NCBI RefSeq assembly: GCF_001968985.1
Contig: NZ_MOEN01000003.1
Span: 1 to 64,000, forward strand
DNA from: Desulfurobacterium indicum
GTDB taxonomy: Bacteria; Aquificota; Aquificia; Desulfurobacteriales; Desulfurobacteriaceae
Reading direction: 5' to 3'
DNA length: 64,000 nucleotides
Below the pieces are notes generated by a model. That model had not been told where the DNA came from and did not search any database. It saw only the letters and a list, made by a program, of their open reading frames with translations. This document shows, piece by piece, positions 43,669-52,468 of the stretch. A program made the position numbers and the translations under genes. Numbering within the stretch: position 1 is the first letter of the stretch; the number at the start of each line of letters is the position of its first letter.

Positions 43669-44508
43669 TTAGTTTTTATTTAAATTCAGCAAAGGCACAA
43701 GATTTTTATCATAAGGAGTAATTATAAAGGTATTATTCGGACCGTTAGCAAGACTTTTTATCGTTTGCAGATAATACCATTGAAGGTAAGCTTTTGAGAG
43801 AGAATCAGCAATTATCTTATTCGATTCGGCTATACCTTTTGCCTCCGTTATTTTCCTTTCGGCTTCAAGTTTTTCCTTCTCTATAACAAACTTCATCTTC
43901 TCTGCTTCTTCTTTCGCTCTTAGCTTCTCTTCTATCTTTTCAACAACCTTTGAAGGAAGCTTAACGTTTCTCAAAAGCACATCAACAACCTGAATATTGT
44001 CACTCTTTAAACGATTTTTAATCTCGTCAAAGATCTTTTTTTGAAGTTCTGCCCTTTTAGACGAATACAAATCTTCGATTTTATACTGAGCAACAATATT
44101 TCTCACTGACTCCCTTGCTATCGGAACAATAAGCTTATCCGCATAATCTTCACCAAAATTCTTGTATATTTCATCCGCTTTTGAAGGCACTATTCTGTAT
44201 AAAACAGTAACATCCAAAACGGCAGGTAACCCCTCTATACTAAGAGCAGAAATTGGATTTCGCGTCCTCTGAGTCATATCAATTTTTTCAACCCTTGTTG
44301 AGAAAATGACTACTTTATCCGCCCCGGGAATAACAAGATGGAACCCTGGATAAAGCTCCTCTTTATCTATTTTTCCCAACCGCAACCTTACCCCCACTTC
44401 CCCAGCATCAATTGTAATAAAACAGTTAAGAAGAAAAATAATAACTCCGAAAAACAAGATCATTACAATTATCGGACGGGCGGGAAGCTTCTTACTCTTT
44501 TCCTCCAT
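43669..44508 (-). CDS. SPFH/prohibitin-family membrane protein (HflC-like)
   Basis: A 279-residue protein with an N-terminal membrane anchor (about 13-33, PIIVMILFFGVIIFLLNCF). The SPFH domain follows (about 32-195; TIDAGEVGVRLRLGKIDKEELYPGFHLVIP-type start). A charged coiled-coil (about 195-245; KIEEKLRAKEEAEKMKF onward) ends in EAKGIAESNKIIADSLS. Such proteins form large membrane rings or microdomains and in several systems restrain the FtsH protease. ftsH is not in the window. It overlaps phoU by 17 bp, an odd pairing. Confidence 0.88.
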   Translation of the reverse strand: MEEKSKKLPARPIIVMILFFGVIIFLLNCFITIDAGEVGVRLRLGKIDKEELYPGFHLVIPGADKVVIFSTRVEKIDMTQRTRNPISALSIEGLPAVLDVTVLYRIVPSKADEIYKNFGEDYADKLIVPIARESVRNIVAQYKIEDLYSSKRAELQKKIFDEIKNRLKSDNIQVVDVLLRNVKLPSKVVEKIEEKLRAKEEAEKMKFVIEKEKLEAERKITEAKGIAESNKIIADSLSKAYLQWYYLQTIKSLANGPNNTFIITPYDKNLVPLLNLNKN

Positions 44509-45199
44509 CGTCTTTCTTCTCCTCTTGTTCCCTTAGCCACTTTAAAGCCTTCTGATGCTTTATAATCTCACCGGTTTTCATATAAACAGCGTATTCGGCA
44601 ATATTCGTGGCATGATCACCAACTCTTTCAAGAGAACGTGTAACAAGTATTAATCTTAAAGCTATGTGAGCCGTCTTTGGATCACTCTCAACAATTTCTA
44701 TAAGTTCATCAGTAATTCTTGCATAAAAACTATCGACTATATCATCTTTTTCTATCACTTCCTTGGCCATTTCTATGTCACCCTTCAAAATAGAAAGAAT
44801 GGCATCTTTAAGCATCTCCTTAACTATTATTGCCATACGCGGAAGATCAACGTAAGGCTTTATAGGCGGATATTCTGAAAGATAAATAGCTATTTCACAA
44901 ATATCTCTTGCCAGATCTCCTACCCTTTCAAGATCCCCTATACTCTTTAAAATTGATACAACAAATCTCAAATCGGAAGCCTCAGGTTGGTAAAGGGCAA
45001 AAATCCTCACGCATTTTTCTTCAATCTCAAGCTCTTTAAGGTCAATCAACTTATCATACTCATAAGTGGAACGTGCCTTCTCTGCATCTCTTTCTATCAA
45101 AGCTTCCATGGCTTCCGAAATGATTCTCCTTGCCATATCAGAAATTTCGATAAAATCTCTCTTTAACTCGTCAAGTTCTTCAACATATTTGTTCACCAT
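44492..45199 (-). CDS. phoU: phosphate-signalling regulator PhoU
   Basis: A 235-residue PhoU made of two three-helix repeats (about 8-110 and 112-215). Each ends in the metal-binding motif: SIGDLERVGDLARDICE (about 86-102) and SLERVGDHATNIAEYAVY (about 191-208). PhoU links the Pst phosphate transporter to PhoR signalling. No pst or phoBR genes lie nearby, and the downstream genes are an SPFH protein and a metal permease. GGGAGG lies 10 nt before the ATG. Confidence 0.93.
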   Translation of the reverse strand: MVNKYVEELDELKRDFIEISDMARRIISEAMEALIERDAEKARSTYEYDKLIDLKELEIEEKCVRIFALYQPEASDLRFVVSILKSIGDLERVGDLARDICEIAIYLSEYPPIKPYVDLPRMAIIVKEMLKDAILSILKGDIEMAKEVIEKDDIVDSFYARITDELIEIVESDPKTAHIALRLILVTRSLERVGDHATNIAEYAVYMKTGEIIKHQKALKWLREQEEKKDDGGKE

Positions 45200-45296
45200 A
45201 AGGACAAATCCTCCCTGCTTTTATTTTGTCAACAGGAATAAGTATAAGATATAAATTATGAATTTTTTTTAAATTTGGAAGTAAAAAGGAAGGAAA

Positions 45297-45322
45297 TGGA
45301 AGAGGCTATACCACCTCTTCCA
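45297..45322 (-). terminator. hairpin terminator of ppa
   Basis: TGGAAGAGG and CCTCTTCCA form a perfect 9-bp stem with an 8-nt loop. On the minus strand a T-rich stretch (TTTCCTTCCTTTTT) follows. It lies 11 bp past the ppa stop. Confidence 0.7.
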
Positions 45323-45332
45323 AACGGAAAGA

Positions 45333-45857
45333 TTAACCTTTGTAATTCTCTACAGCCCTTACTATAAGAGCTTTAGCTTCTTCAGAACCTTTGTATTCTT
45401 TTAGCTTCACCCACTTACCTGGTTCAAGATCTTTATAATGCTCAAAGAAATGCTTAATCTCGTTAAGAACAGCCTCCGGAAGATCTGTTATCTCTTTAAC
45501 ATCTTTATACTTAAGATCGAGTTTATCCACAGGAACTGCAAGAATTTTCTCATCCTGACCACTCTCATCTTCCATTATCAAAACGCCAATAGGCCTGCAT
45601 CTTATAACACTTCCAGGAACAACCGGAGCTCTTGAGATAACTAAAACATCAATTGGATCACCGTCATCGGCAAGAGTGTTAGGAACAAATCCGTAATTTG
45701 CAGGATAAAACATCGGTGTAAATAGAAATCTGTCAACAAAAACAGCTCCGCTATCTTTGTCAACCTCATACTTAATGCTGGAACCTTGTGGAATTTCAAT
45801 TACCGCATAGATGTCTTCCGGAACATTTTTCCCTGCCGGGATTTTTTTTACATCCAT
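45333..45857 (-). CDS. ppa: inorganic pyrophosphatase (family I)
   Basis: A 174-residue soluble hexameric pyrophosphatase that pulls biosynthetic reactions forward by hydrolysing PPi. Active-site signature: [21 protein letters not shown] (about 38-58), and [11 protein letters not shown] (about 64-74) with the three metal aspartates. KIEDLK-equivalents occur as [13 protein letters not shown] (about 112-124), then [26 protein letters not shown] precedes the ATG. It follows the YbhR-like gene on the same strand by 52 bp but has its own terminator. Confidence 0.95.
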   Translation of the reverse strand: MDVKKIPAGKNVPEDIYAVIEIPQGSSIKYEVDKDSGAVFVDRFLFTPMFYPANYGFVPNTLADDGDPIDVLVISRAPVVPGSVIRCRPIGVLIMEDESGQDEKILAVPVDKLDLKYKDVKEITDLPEAVLNEIKHFFEHYKDLEPGKWVKLKEYKGSEEAKALIVRAVENYKG

Positions 45858-45909
45858 CTTCTCCTCCTAAAGTTGTTTTTCTGAATTTTACACTATACAA
45901 AGCATCAAC

Positions 45910-47019
45910 CTAAACCTTTTTGGATAAAAAGTAACTGCCGGCAAAAAAGACAATAGAACCTAATATTAGTAATCCTGCAAGATCGGGCAGTATCGCGGAA
46001 AGAGAGAGTCCTTTGATTAATATTCCAAAAGCACCATCTATGTAATATTTTAGAGGCGAAAGATAAGATAGGTATTGAAGAACTTTAGGCATAGCTTCTA
46101 TGGGTGTCCAGGAACCAGAGAGGTAAAGTATTGGAACAAGCACGAGAACTGAAAGCTGAGATACCTGAAGCATATTTTCAGAAATTGCAGCTATAAACAT
46201 GGATAGACCAGAAGCAGCAAATACAAAAACAAGCGTAAAGACGGCAAAATCAAGTAAATTTCCTTTTACTGGAATTCCCAAAACACCCTTAACCATGAAA
46301 ATCATCGAAAACATCGTGCAGAGCAGTATTACTACCGACATTGCAACAACTTTTGCAAGCATAAAAGTGTAGTTGTGAACTGGAGAAACCACTAACATTT
46401 CTATGTTTCCTCTCTCTTTTTCCCTTATGATTGCAGCAGAGGGAAGAATGAGAAGAAACAGAGTAACAACCGTCAGTAGCTCGGAAATCCCCATAAAATT
46501 TTTACTTGAGGCATTTTGATTAAAATAAAGTCGGGCATCAGGCTCTATCAATCCAACACCGCTTTTAAAAGGGAAATGCTCCATTATAAAATTGTAGGTA
46601 ATTTGTGCAGCATAAGCGGAAAAAAGATAACTTGCCACTATTTCAGCACCGTTTATTATCATACCTATTTCAGCTCTTCCTTTTTTGAAATCTCTTTCAA
46701 AATTGTCAGGAATCTTTATAACAGCAATGGCTTTATCTTCCAGCAGCTTATCTTCCAGCAGCTTATCATTTAAAACATAGCCCTGAAAATTGAAGTAAGG
46801 TTTATGAAACTTGTAAACATACTCCCTTGAAATTGGAGTCATATCATAATCCTGAACGAAAAATTTTGCATTTCTAAGAGTAAGACTTATTCCGGTAGCA
46901 GCAAAATATATGTCAAGCGTAAAAGCATATATGGCAAATATGAGCAATCCTTTACTTCTGATAAATTGAAGAAGTTCTTTGTAAATAAGCGTTGAAAACC
47001 TACCGAAAAACTCTTTCAT
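45910..47019 (-). CDS. ybhR: ABC-2 transporter permease (YbhR/YhhJ-like)
   Basis: A 369-residue permease with one N-terminal membrane helix (about 21-45), a long extracytoplasmic domain (about 46-170) and five C-terminal helices. The family core reads IREKERGNIEMLVVSPVHNY (about 197-216) and LSGSWTPIEAMPKVLQYLSYLSPLKYYIDG. Near residue 107 two copies of a five-residue unit (KLLED) lie in tandem, a small duplication. Two such permeases pair with the double ATPase and HlyD protein encoded upstream. It overlaps the YbhS-like gene by 4 bp and ends the operon. Confidence 0.88.
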   Translation of the reverse strand: MKEFFGRFSTLIYKELLQFIRSKGLLIFAIYAFTLDIYFAATGISLTLRNAKFFVQDYDMTPISREYVYKFHKPYFNFQGYVLNDKLLEDKLLEDKAIAVIKIPDNFERDFKKGRAEIGMIINGAEIVASYLFSAYAAQITYNFIMEHFPFKSGVGLIEPDARLYFNQNASSKNFMGISELLTVVTLFLLILPSAAIIREKERGNIEMLVVSPVHNYTFMLAKVVAMSVVILLCTMFSMIFMVKGVLGIPVKGNLLDFAVFTLVFVFAASGLSMFIAAISENMLQVSQLSVLVLVPILYLSGSWTPIEAMPKVLQYLSYLSPLKYYIDGAFGILIKGLSLSAILPDLAGLLILGSIVFFAGSYFLSKKV

Positions 47020-48134
47020 CTTTCCCTCTTTCTAAAAAGCCTCACATTAAGAGCGAAAAATAGCACATAAAAACTCACCAATGCTGCAACATGAGGAATT
47101 AGAGGTAAAATTCCAGCGTCTTTGAAGAAACAGGATTTTAAGATCTTCATATAGTAGTAAGTAGGGATTATATGAGCCATTAAAAGACCGTTCTTGTTCA
47201 TGGCACTTATAGGTGTCATATAACCAGAATAGAGAATGGAAGGAACAATCGTCAGTATTATAGAGCCAACAAAAGCAGAAACCTGAGTATTTAAAAAAGT
47301 CGAAAGAAGAAGTCCGAAAGCTGATGCAACAAAAATAAAAAGAATAGAAGCCAGCAAAAAGAAAAGAAGATTGCCTTTAAAAGGCACTTTAAAAACGAAC
47401 AATGTCATTAAAAATATCATCAAAAAGTTTATGAAAGAAACAATAACCGTGTAAATTTGCTTGCCCAAAAGAAATTCAACCTTTGTAATCGATGAAGTGT
47501 ATATGTTATAAATTGAACCTCTTTCTTTCTCTTTAGCAATTAAAAGAGATGCCATAACTGCCGGTGACATAAAAAGAACAACTGCCATCGTTCCCGAAGC
47601 CATCAAGTATTCCTGTTTTAAGTTTTCATTAAACCAGTACCTTGTCTTTAAACGCACCGGTAGAGAAACATTGGTCACCTTTGCCAGACGATCAAGATTC
47701 ATCTGATTAATAACTGCAGTAACGTAGCTTTTAGCCATCTCTCCCCTGTACGGAAAAGTGCCATCAACAATGATGAAAACTTTTTTGTTCTTACCGCTTT
47801 TTATGTCTTTTTCAAAATCTGGCGGAATAACCAGACCAAATCTTGCTTTGTTATCTAGTATAAGTTTATCTATTTGCTTTTCGGAATTTACTTCTCCAAG
47901 AAAATGGAAATACTCTTTTGTAGCGGAAAGCTTATACACAAGTTCTCTACTCAAGCTGGAATGATCATAATCTACAACAACAAAAGGTATCTTATCAACA
48001 TCCAATCTCATACCGTAACCGAAAATAAGCATCATTGTAACAGGCACTACAAAAACCACAATCGTCCCTATTCTATCTTTAATCATCTCCTTAAACTCTT
48101 TAACAACTATCGTTTTAATCTTCCGTAAATTCAT
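47016..48134 (-). CDS. ybhS: ABC-2 transporter permease (YbhS-like)
   Basis: A 372-residue paralogue of the following permease with the same layout: an N-terminal helix (about 23-43), an extracytoplasmic domain, and five C-terminal helices. The core motif is IAKEKERGSIYNIYTSSITKVEFLLGKQ-type sequence near residue 205, followed by YSGYMTPISAMNKNG. It starts 20 bp inside the end of the ATPase gene, so the two are translationally coupled. E. coli YbhS/R export small cations and drugs; the substrate here is unknown. Confidence 0.88.
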   Translation of the reverse strand: MNLRKIKTIVVKEFKEMIKDRIGTIVVFVVPVTMMLIFGYGMRLDVDKIPFVVVDYDHSSLSRELVYKLSATKEYFHFLGEVNSEKQIDKLILDNKARFGLVIPPDFEKDIKSGKNKKVFIIVDGTFPYRGEMAKSYVTAVINQMNLDRLAKVTNVSLPVRLKTRYWFNENLKQEYLMASGTMAVVLFMSPAVMASLLIAKEKERGSIYNIYTSSITKVEFLLGKQIYTVIVSFINFLMIFLMTLFVFKVPFKGNLLFFLLASILFIFVASAFGLLLSTFLNTQVSAFVGSIILTIVPSILYSGYMTPISAMNKNGLLMAHIIPTYYYMKILKSCFFKDAGILPLIPHVAALVSFYVLFFALNVRLFRKRER

Positions 48135-49968
48135 GTTCCCTCACAGCATATACAAATACATCTTCCATAGAAATTGGAGCTTCCTTCATATAAACAACAT
48201 TAACACCTGCTTTCTTCAAATCTTCAGAATTTAAAGAAATTCTGGAATATATTCTGATTCTCCTCCCGTATAAAACTGCATTAAACCCATTCGCCAGGAG
48301 CTTATCCACATCAGAAAAGGGATTTTCTGTTTTTACTTCATAGATTTTCCCTATTTTCTTTAAAGTCTCTGACTTTAAGTAAGGAGGAGTTCCAAAGGCA
48401 ATCATTTTTCCTCTATTCATTAACAAAATTCTGTCGCAATATTCGGCTTCATCCATATAGTGAGTGGTTACTATTATAGTTACACCTATTTCTCTGGCGA
48501 GAAAACGTATTATCTGCCAGAACGCATCTCTCTCTGCAGGATCAACGCCGGATGTAGGTTCATCGAGAAACAGAACCGCAGGACCGTGAATCACAGCACA
48601 CATAAGAGCCAAACGCTGTTTAATACCTAACGGTAAATCTTCGACAATAGTGTCCCTATACTTCTCAAGACCAACAAGAGAAATAGATTCTTCTATTCTC
48701 TCTTTCAAAACATCTGTTGCAAGGTTATATATCTTTCCCCACAGGAAAAGGTTCTCATAGACAGTTAAATCAGCATAAAGAGAAAATTTCTGAGACATAT
48801 ACCCTATTACTGTTTTTATTTTTTCGCCTCTCATTCCGGCTATTTCACAAACACCGGAAGTCGGATTGTAAAGTCCCGTCATAACCTTTATGAGAGTTGT
48901 TTTTCCAGCACCGTTAGGCCCCAACAATCCGAAAATTTCTCCCTTCTTAACGGTAAAAGAGATGTGATCAACAGCCGTAAAATCTCCAAATTTCTTAACA
49001 AGATCTTTAACAACTATAGCATCTTCAGGCACGGGAAAATCAATGAAAAAAAATGGCTTTAAAACAACTCTCTTTAATCCCGTTTTAAGCAAAAAGACAT
49101 CCTCGACTCCTGGCTCAACTTTTTTAAGTTTAAGACGAAGGCTTTTTAATTCTACGGGTTCCTTATCTGTAACAAATCTGAGCACACTGCCTTTCAGTCT
49201 GGGAATCTTGTAAAATCTCCAAGCAATTTCATAGGCCTTTTCAACATCCTCCCCTTCGGCTTCATAAACGGTTAACTCTTCTTCAAACAGCTCTTCGGGA
49301 TTTGCAGTAACTATAATTTTTCCGTTCTTCATTATTGAAAGGACCGTGCTCCTTTCAGCTTCGTCAAGGTAAGACGTAGAAATTACAGCCGTTATACCTT
49401 CATCTTTCACAAAGTTATAAATAAGCTTCCAGAGTTCTCGCCTTGAAACCGGATCTACTCCCGTGGTAGGTTCATCGAGAATAATAATCTCAGGAGTGTG
49501 AATAAGACTGCAACAGATCCCGAGCTTTTGCATCATTCCACCGGATAGTTTCCCGGCTTCTCTTTTTCTAAAAGGAAGCAACCCTGTGGTTTTTAAGAGG
49601 AGGTTTTTTCTCTGTTCTCTAACATCTTCAGGAACATCGTGAAGATCTGCGAAAAAATCGATGTTCTCTTCAACCGACAAAGTGTGATATAGATTTAAAC
49701 CAAGACCCTGAGGCATAAAGGCTATTTTATCTTTAAGCTTCTCAGCAACCCTGTCATCTTTTATATCAATGCCAAACAGTCGGACTTCACCATCATCATA
49801 TTCAAGGACACCCGCAATGGTTTTAAGTGTCGAGGATTTACCTGCCCCGTCAGGTCCCACAAATATGTAAATGTCCTGCTTTTTGACAGAAAAAGAGATA
49901 CCATCAACAGCTACTATTTTTCCCTTATTGTAAGTTTTTCTCAGGTTTCTAACATCAACAACATTCAT
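48115..49968 (-). CDS. ybhF: ABC transporter, two fused ATPase domains (YbhF-like)
   Basis: A 617-residue double nucleotide-binding protein. NBD1 has Walker A GPDGAGKSST (about 38-47), signature LSGGMMQKL and LDEPTTGVDP. NBD2 has Walker A GPNGAGKTTLIK (about 344-355), a degenerate signature LPLGIKQRL, and LDEPTSGVDP. The GPDGAGK form of the first P-loop and the LPLG signature in the second are typical of YbhF-type exporters, so one composite site is probably altered in activity. It overlaps the HlyD gene by 4 bp and ybhS by 20 bp. The gene order G-F-S-R equals that of E. coli. Confidence 0.92.
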   Translation of the reverse strand: MNVVDVRNLRKTYNKGKIVAVDGISFSVKKQDIYIFVGPDGAGKSSTLKTIAGVLEYDDGEVRLFGIDIKDDRVAEKLKDKIAFMPQGLGLNLYHTLSVEENIDFFADLHDVPEDVREQRKNLLLKTTGLLPFRKREAGKLSGGMMQKLGICCSLIHTPEIIILDEPTTGVDPVSRRELWKLIYNFVKDEGITAVISTSYLDEAERSTVLSIMKNGKIIVTANPEELFEEELTVYEAEGEDVEKAYEIAWRFYKIPRLKGSVLRFVTDKEPVELKSLRLKLKKVEPGVEDVFLLKTGLKRVVLKPFFFIDFPVPEDAIVVKDLVKKFGDFTAVDHISFTVKKGEIFGLLGPNGAGKTTLIKVMTGLYNPTSGVCEIAGMRGEKIKTVIGYMSQKFSLYADLTVYENLFLWGKIYNLATDVLKERIEESISLVGLEKYRDTIVEDLPLGIKQRLALMCAVIHGPAVLFLDEPTSGVDPAERDAFWQIIRFLAREIGVTIIVTTHYMDEAEYCDRILLMNRGKMIAFGTPPYLKSETLKKIGKIYEVKTENPFSDVDKLLANGFNAVLYGRRIRIYSRISLNSEDLKKAGVNVVYMKEAPISMEDVFVYAVREHEFTED

Positions 49969-51140
49969 TTCCCAATCTCTATGTAACCATCAGCAGGCAT
50001 ACCGGGCTTTAAAACATGATCAGGATTTGATTTAAGCTTAAGTTTTACACCGAAAACTTCTTTTACCCTTTCCTCTTTCGTCTGAACTTCCTTCGGTGTA
50101 AATTCAGCTTTTTGAGCGATATAACTAACATATGCGGGAAACTTCTTACCAGGATAAGCATCTACCTCTACATAAGCAGGTTGTTTAAGGTGAATAAGTC
50201 CTACCTTTTTCTCAGGAATAAAGCCTTTTAAATAAAGCTTGTCCATGTTAACTATTGAAAAAAGGCGAAATCCTGCGGGAATCACTTCACCAACATTCAC
50301 ATATTTCACGGTAATAGTTCCATTTACCGGTGCTTTTATTACTGTATCTGATAAATGAGCTTCCGCTTCATCAACAACCGCCTTAGCCTGATTGACTCTA
50401 TCTAAAAAAGCAAGATACTCTTTCTCTTTTGCCTTTACAGTTGCCTTTAAAGCGTCAATCTCATTATCCAGTGAAGCAATATCACTGTATTTACTCTTAA
50501 CAATTTCCACACCTGCTTTCGCTATCTTTACGGCCTTTTTAGCTTTCAAAAGGTTTTCCTTTCCACTTTCAAAATCAGCTTTTGCAACCTTAAAAGCCAT
50601 AACCGCCTTATCAAATTCAGAACGGGGTATTATCTTTTTTTCATAAAGTTTCTTAAACCTTTCATAGTCAGCTTCCGCCTTTTCATAAACAGCTTTTGCC
50701 TTCTTTAAAGCCTCTTCAGCTAAAGCAACATCTTTATTAGCCATAGACTCTTTTTCTCTGGCTATCTTTAACTGAAAATCAAGCTGACTCTTCAAAGAAT
50801 TTCTCTTATCTATCAAAGCTGCTAAACGTTCTTTATAGGCGTTTACCTCTTGCTCCTTTGCCTGAGCTGCCTTTTGTGCAGCTTCAAAAGCGGCTTTTGC
50901 CTGCTCAACCCGTGCAAGGACAGCCTTTGAATCCAGAATCGCAAGCGTTTCGCCTTTTTTAACGTTATCTCCCTCATCAACGAAAATCTTTGTAACTCTT
51001 CCGGGAACTTTAGTCCCCACGTCTATCTCATCTCCTTCTATCCTACCGCTTACATAAACATTCTTTTCCGCTTTCTGAAAAAGAGAACAGGAACCTGTTA
51101 AAACCATTAAAAAAGCAAACAAAGGTATAAATCTCTTCAT
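49965..51140 (-). CDS. ybhG: HlyD-family periplasmic adaptor lipoprotein (YbhG-like)
   Basis: A 391-residue membrane-fusion protein that bridges the ABC exporter to the outer membrane. The ATG at 51140 is chosen because GGAGAGAG lies directly before it; a GTG at 51167 has no ribosome site. The signal ends in the lipobox VLTGSC, so the mature protein is lipid-anchored. The biotinyl-lipoyl half-motif is GRVTKIFVDEGDNVKKGETL-type (about 42-62). A long alpha-hairpin coiled coil (about 68-255) and the second lipoyl half (VIKAPVNGTITVKYVNVGE, about 263-281) follow. Its promoter lies in the operator region at 51178-51224. Confidence 0.9.
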   Translation of the reverse strand: MKRFIPLFAFLMVLTGSCSLFQKAEKNVYVSGRIEGDEIDVGTKVPGRVTKIFVDEGDNVKKGETLAILDSKAVLARVEQAKAAFEAAQKAAQAKEQEVNAYKERLAALIDKRNSLKSQLDFQLKIAREKESMANKDVALAEEALKKAKAVYEKAEADYERFKKLYEKKIIPRSEFDKAVMAFKVAKADFESGKENLLKAKKAVKIAKAGVEIVKSKYSDIASLDNEIDALKATVKAKEKEYLAFLDRVNQAKAVVDEAEAHLSDTVIKAPVNGTITVKYVNVGEVIPAGFRLFSIVNMDKLYLKGFIPEKKVGLIHLKQPAYVEVDAYPGKKFPAYVSYIAQKAEFTPKEVQTKEERVKEVFGVKLKLKSNPDHVLKPGMPADGYIEIGK

Positions 51141-51177
51141 ATCTCTCTCCGTTGAACCATGATTCACTATTCGTTAA

Positions 51178-51207
51178 AGTATAAAAAATAAAAGCTCTTA
51201 AAGTCAA
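51178..51207 (-). promoter_or_regulatory. promoter of the ybhG-F-S-R-type operon
   Basis: On the minus strand, TTGACT (51207-51202) and TATACT (51183-51178) are 18 bp apart, 38 bp upstream of the YbhG-like ATG. The -35 coincides with one arm of the palindrome at 51203-51224. Confidence 0.65.
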
Positions 51208-51224
51208 CTTTAACCACAGTTGAC
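51203..51224. promoter_or_regulatory. palindromic operator shared by two divergent promoters
   Basis: Perfect 7-bp arms GTCAACT (51203-51209) and AGTTGAC (51218-51224) are separated by 8 bp. The left arm forms the -35 of the exporter promoter. The right arm forms TTGACG, a -35 for a plus-strand promoter with TACATT at 51243-51248 (17-bp spacer). Bound by a dimer, it would block both. In E. coli the ybhGFSR operon is controlled by the TetR-type repressor CecR, but no such gene is in this window. Confidence 0.6.
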
Positions 51225-51276
51225 GACCAGGACTAACAGGAATACATTCCAGCCTAAACAGAGTAGGGAGTTTCTA

Positions 51277-51405
51277 ATGACCTGGGTTAGTCTTGGACTT
51301 ACACTTATTATAGGATTTGCACTGTTCACTTCCACAGCGTGGGGCATTTATAAAACATACAAAATTCACAAAAGTTACGGGGAAAAGAACCGTGACAGAC
51401 ATTAA
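51277..51405 (+). CDS. 42-residue single-pass membrane peptide upstream of rlmN
   Basis: Begins MTWVSLGLTLIIGFALFTST, a clear membrane helix (about 2-24), followed by a basic cytoplasmic tail (YKTYKIHKSYGEKNRDRH). The ATG at 51277 has GGGAG 7 nt before it; an earlier ATG at 51220 lies in the operator region and is rejected. The stop overlaps the GTG of rlmN by 14 bp, so translation of the two is probably coupled. The length and helix-plus-basic-tail layout recall small cytochrome-assembly or division peptides, but I recognise no family. Confidence 0.6.
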   Translation: MTWVSLGLTLIIGFALFTSTAWGIYKTYKIHKSYGEKNRDRH

Positions 51406-52432
51406 ATCCTTAACATTTCCCGAACTTCAGAACTTCGTAGTTTCCATAGGATTCAAAAAATACAGAACTTCACAGATAGCAAAATGGCTTTACAAAAAAC
51501 TTGCAACTTCCTTTGATGAAATGACTGATATATCAAAAAAAGGAAGAAAAATTTTAAAAGAAAATGCTGAAATCTATAACCTTAAAATAGTGAATAAAGA
51601 GGTTTCTAAAGACGGAACCATAAAATACCTATTTGAATTAAAAGACGGTAACCGTATTGAAACAGTTTTCATACCTGAAAGAGACTGGAATACAATTTGT
51701 GTGTCAACTCAGGTAGGCTGCCCGATAGGTTGTAAATTCTGTTTTACTGCAAAAGACGGGTTTACAAGAAACCTGACAACTTCCGAGATTGTTGATCAAT
51801 ATTTATCGGTTCAAAGGGATGTAGGCATAGAAAATCGCATATCCAACGTGGTTTTTATGGGAATGGGTGAACCTCTTCTCAACTTTGAAAATGTCAAAAA
51901 AAGCATTGAAATACTCACTGACGATAGAATGATCGGACTGTCAAAAAGAAAAATAACAGTTTCTACCTGCGGTATTATTCCAGGAATTAAAAAGATGGCA
52001 AAAGAAATGCCAAAAATAAAGCTTGCACTGTCTCTTCATGCCACAGAAGATGAGACAAGAGAAAATCTAATACCCCTCAATAAGAAGTATTCCATAAGAG
52101 AAATAATGAAAGAACTTAAAAATTACCCGGCCGATAATATTAGACGAATAATGATTGAGTATCTTATGCTCGAAGGAATAAATGACTCTCCGGAAGATGC
52201 AGTGAGACTGTCAAAACTCGTAAAGGGTATTCCTGTAAAGGTGAATCTAATTCCGTTTAACCAATATCCTGGATCATCATTCAAAACACCTTCCAGGGAA
52301 AAGATAGAAGCTTTCCAAAAAATCTTATGGGACAGAGGAATTGCGACTTTCATACGGGATTCTAGAGGACAGGATATATCAGCAGCATGCGGGATGTTAA
52401 GAGGAAAAGATAAAGAGACTTCAAAGCAATAA
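51392..52432 (+). CDS. rlmN: dual-specificity 23S rRNA/tRNA adenine-C2 methyltransferase
   Basis: A 346-residue radical-SAM enzyme that makes 2-methyladenosine at A2503 of 23S rRNA and A37 of some tRNAs. The GTG at 51392 with GGGG 7 nt before it gives the family N-terminus (DIKSLTFPELQNFV). The Fe-S cluster cysteines are in VGCPIGCKFCFTAK (about 107-120, C-x3-C-x2-C). The methyl-carrying Cys is in ISAACGML near the C-terminus (about 334). GMGEPLLNFENV (about 158-169) is the AdoMet GGE-like motif. Coupled to the upstream peptide. Confidence 0.94.
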   Translation: MTDIKSLTFPELQNFVVSIGFKKYRTSQIAKWLYKKLATSFDEMTDISKKGRKILKENAEIYNLKIVNKEVSKDGTIKYLFELKDGNRIETVFIPERDWNTICVSTQVGCPIGCKFCFTAKDGFTRNLTTSEIVDQYLSVQRDVGIENRISNVVFMGMGEPLLNFENVKKSIEILTDDRMIGLSKRKITVSTCGIIPGIKKMAKEMPKIKLALSLHATEDETRENLIPLNKKYSIREIMKELKNYPADNIRRIMIEYLMLEGINDSPEDAVRLSKLVKGIPVKVNLIPFNQYPGSSFKTPSREKIEAFQKILWDRGIATFIRDSRGQDISAACGMLRGKDKETSKQ

Positions 52433-52468
52433 AACTATCTTTATTAATTAACCATTTTCTAAAATTTG

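Noticed and set aside
45236-45330. TTGACA near the phoU start as a promoter
   Set aside because: On the minus strand it lies too close to the start codon, with no -10 downstream before the ribosome site.
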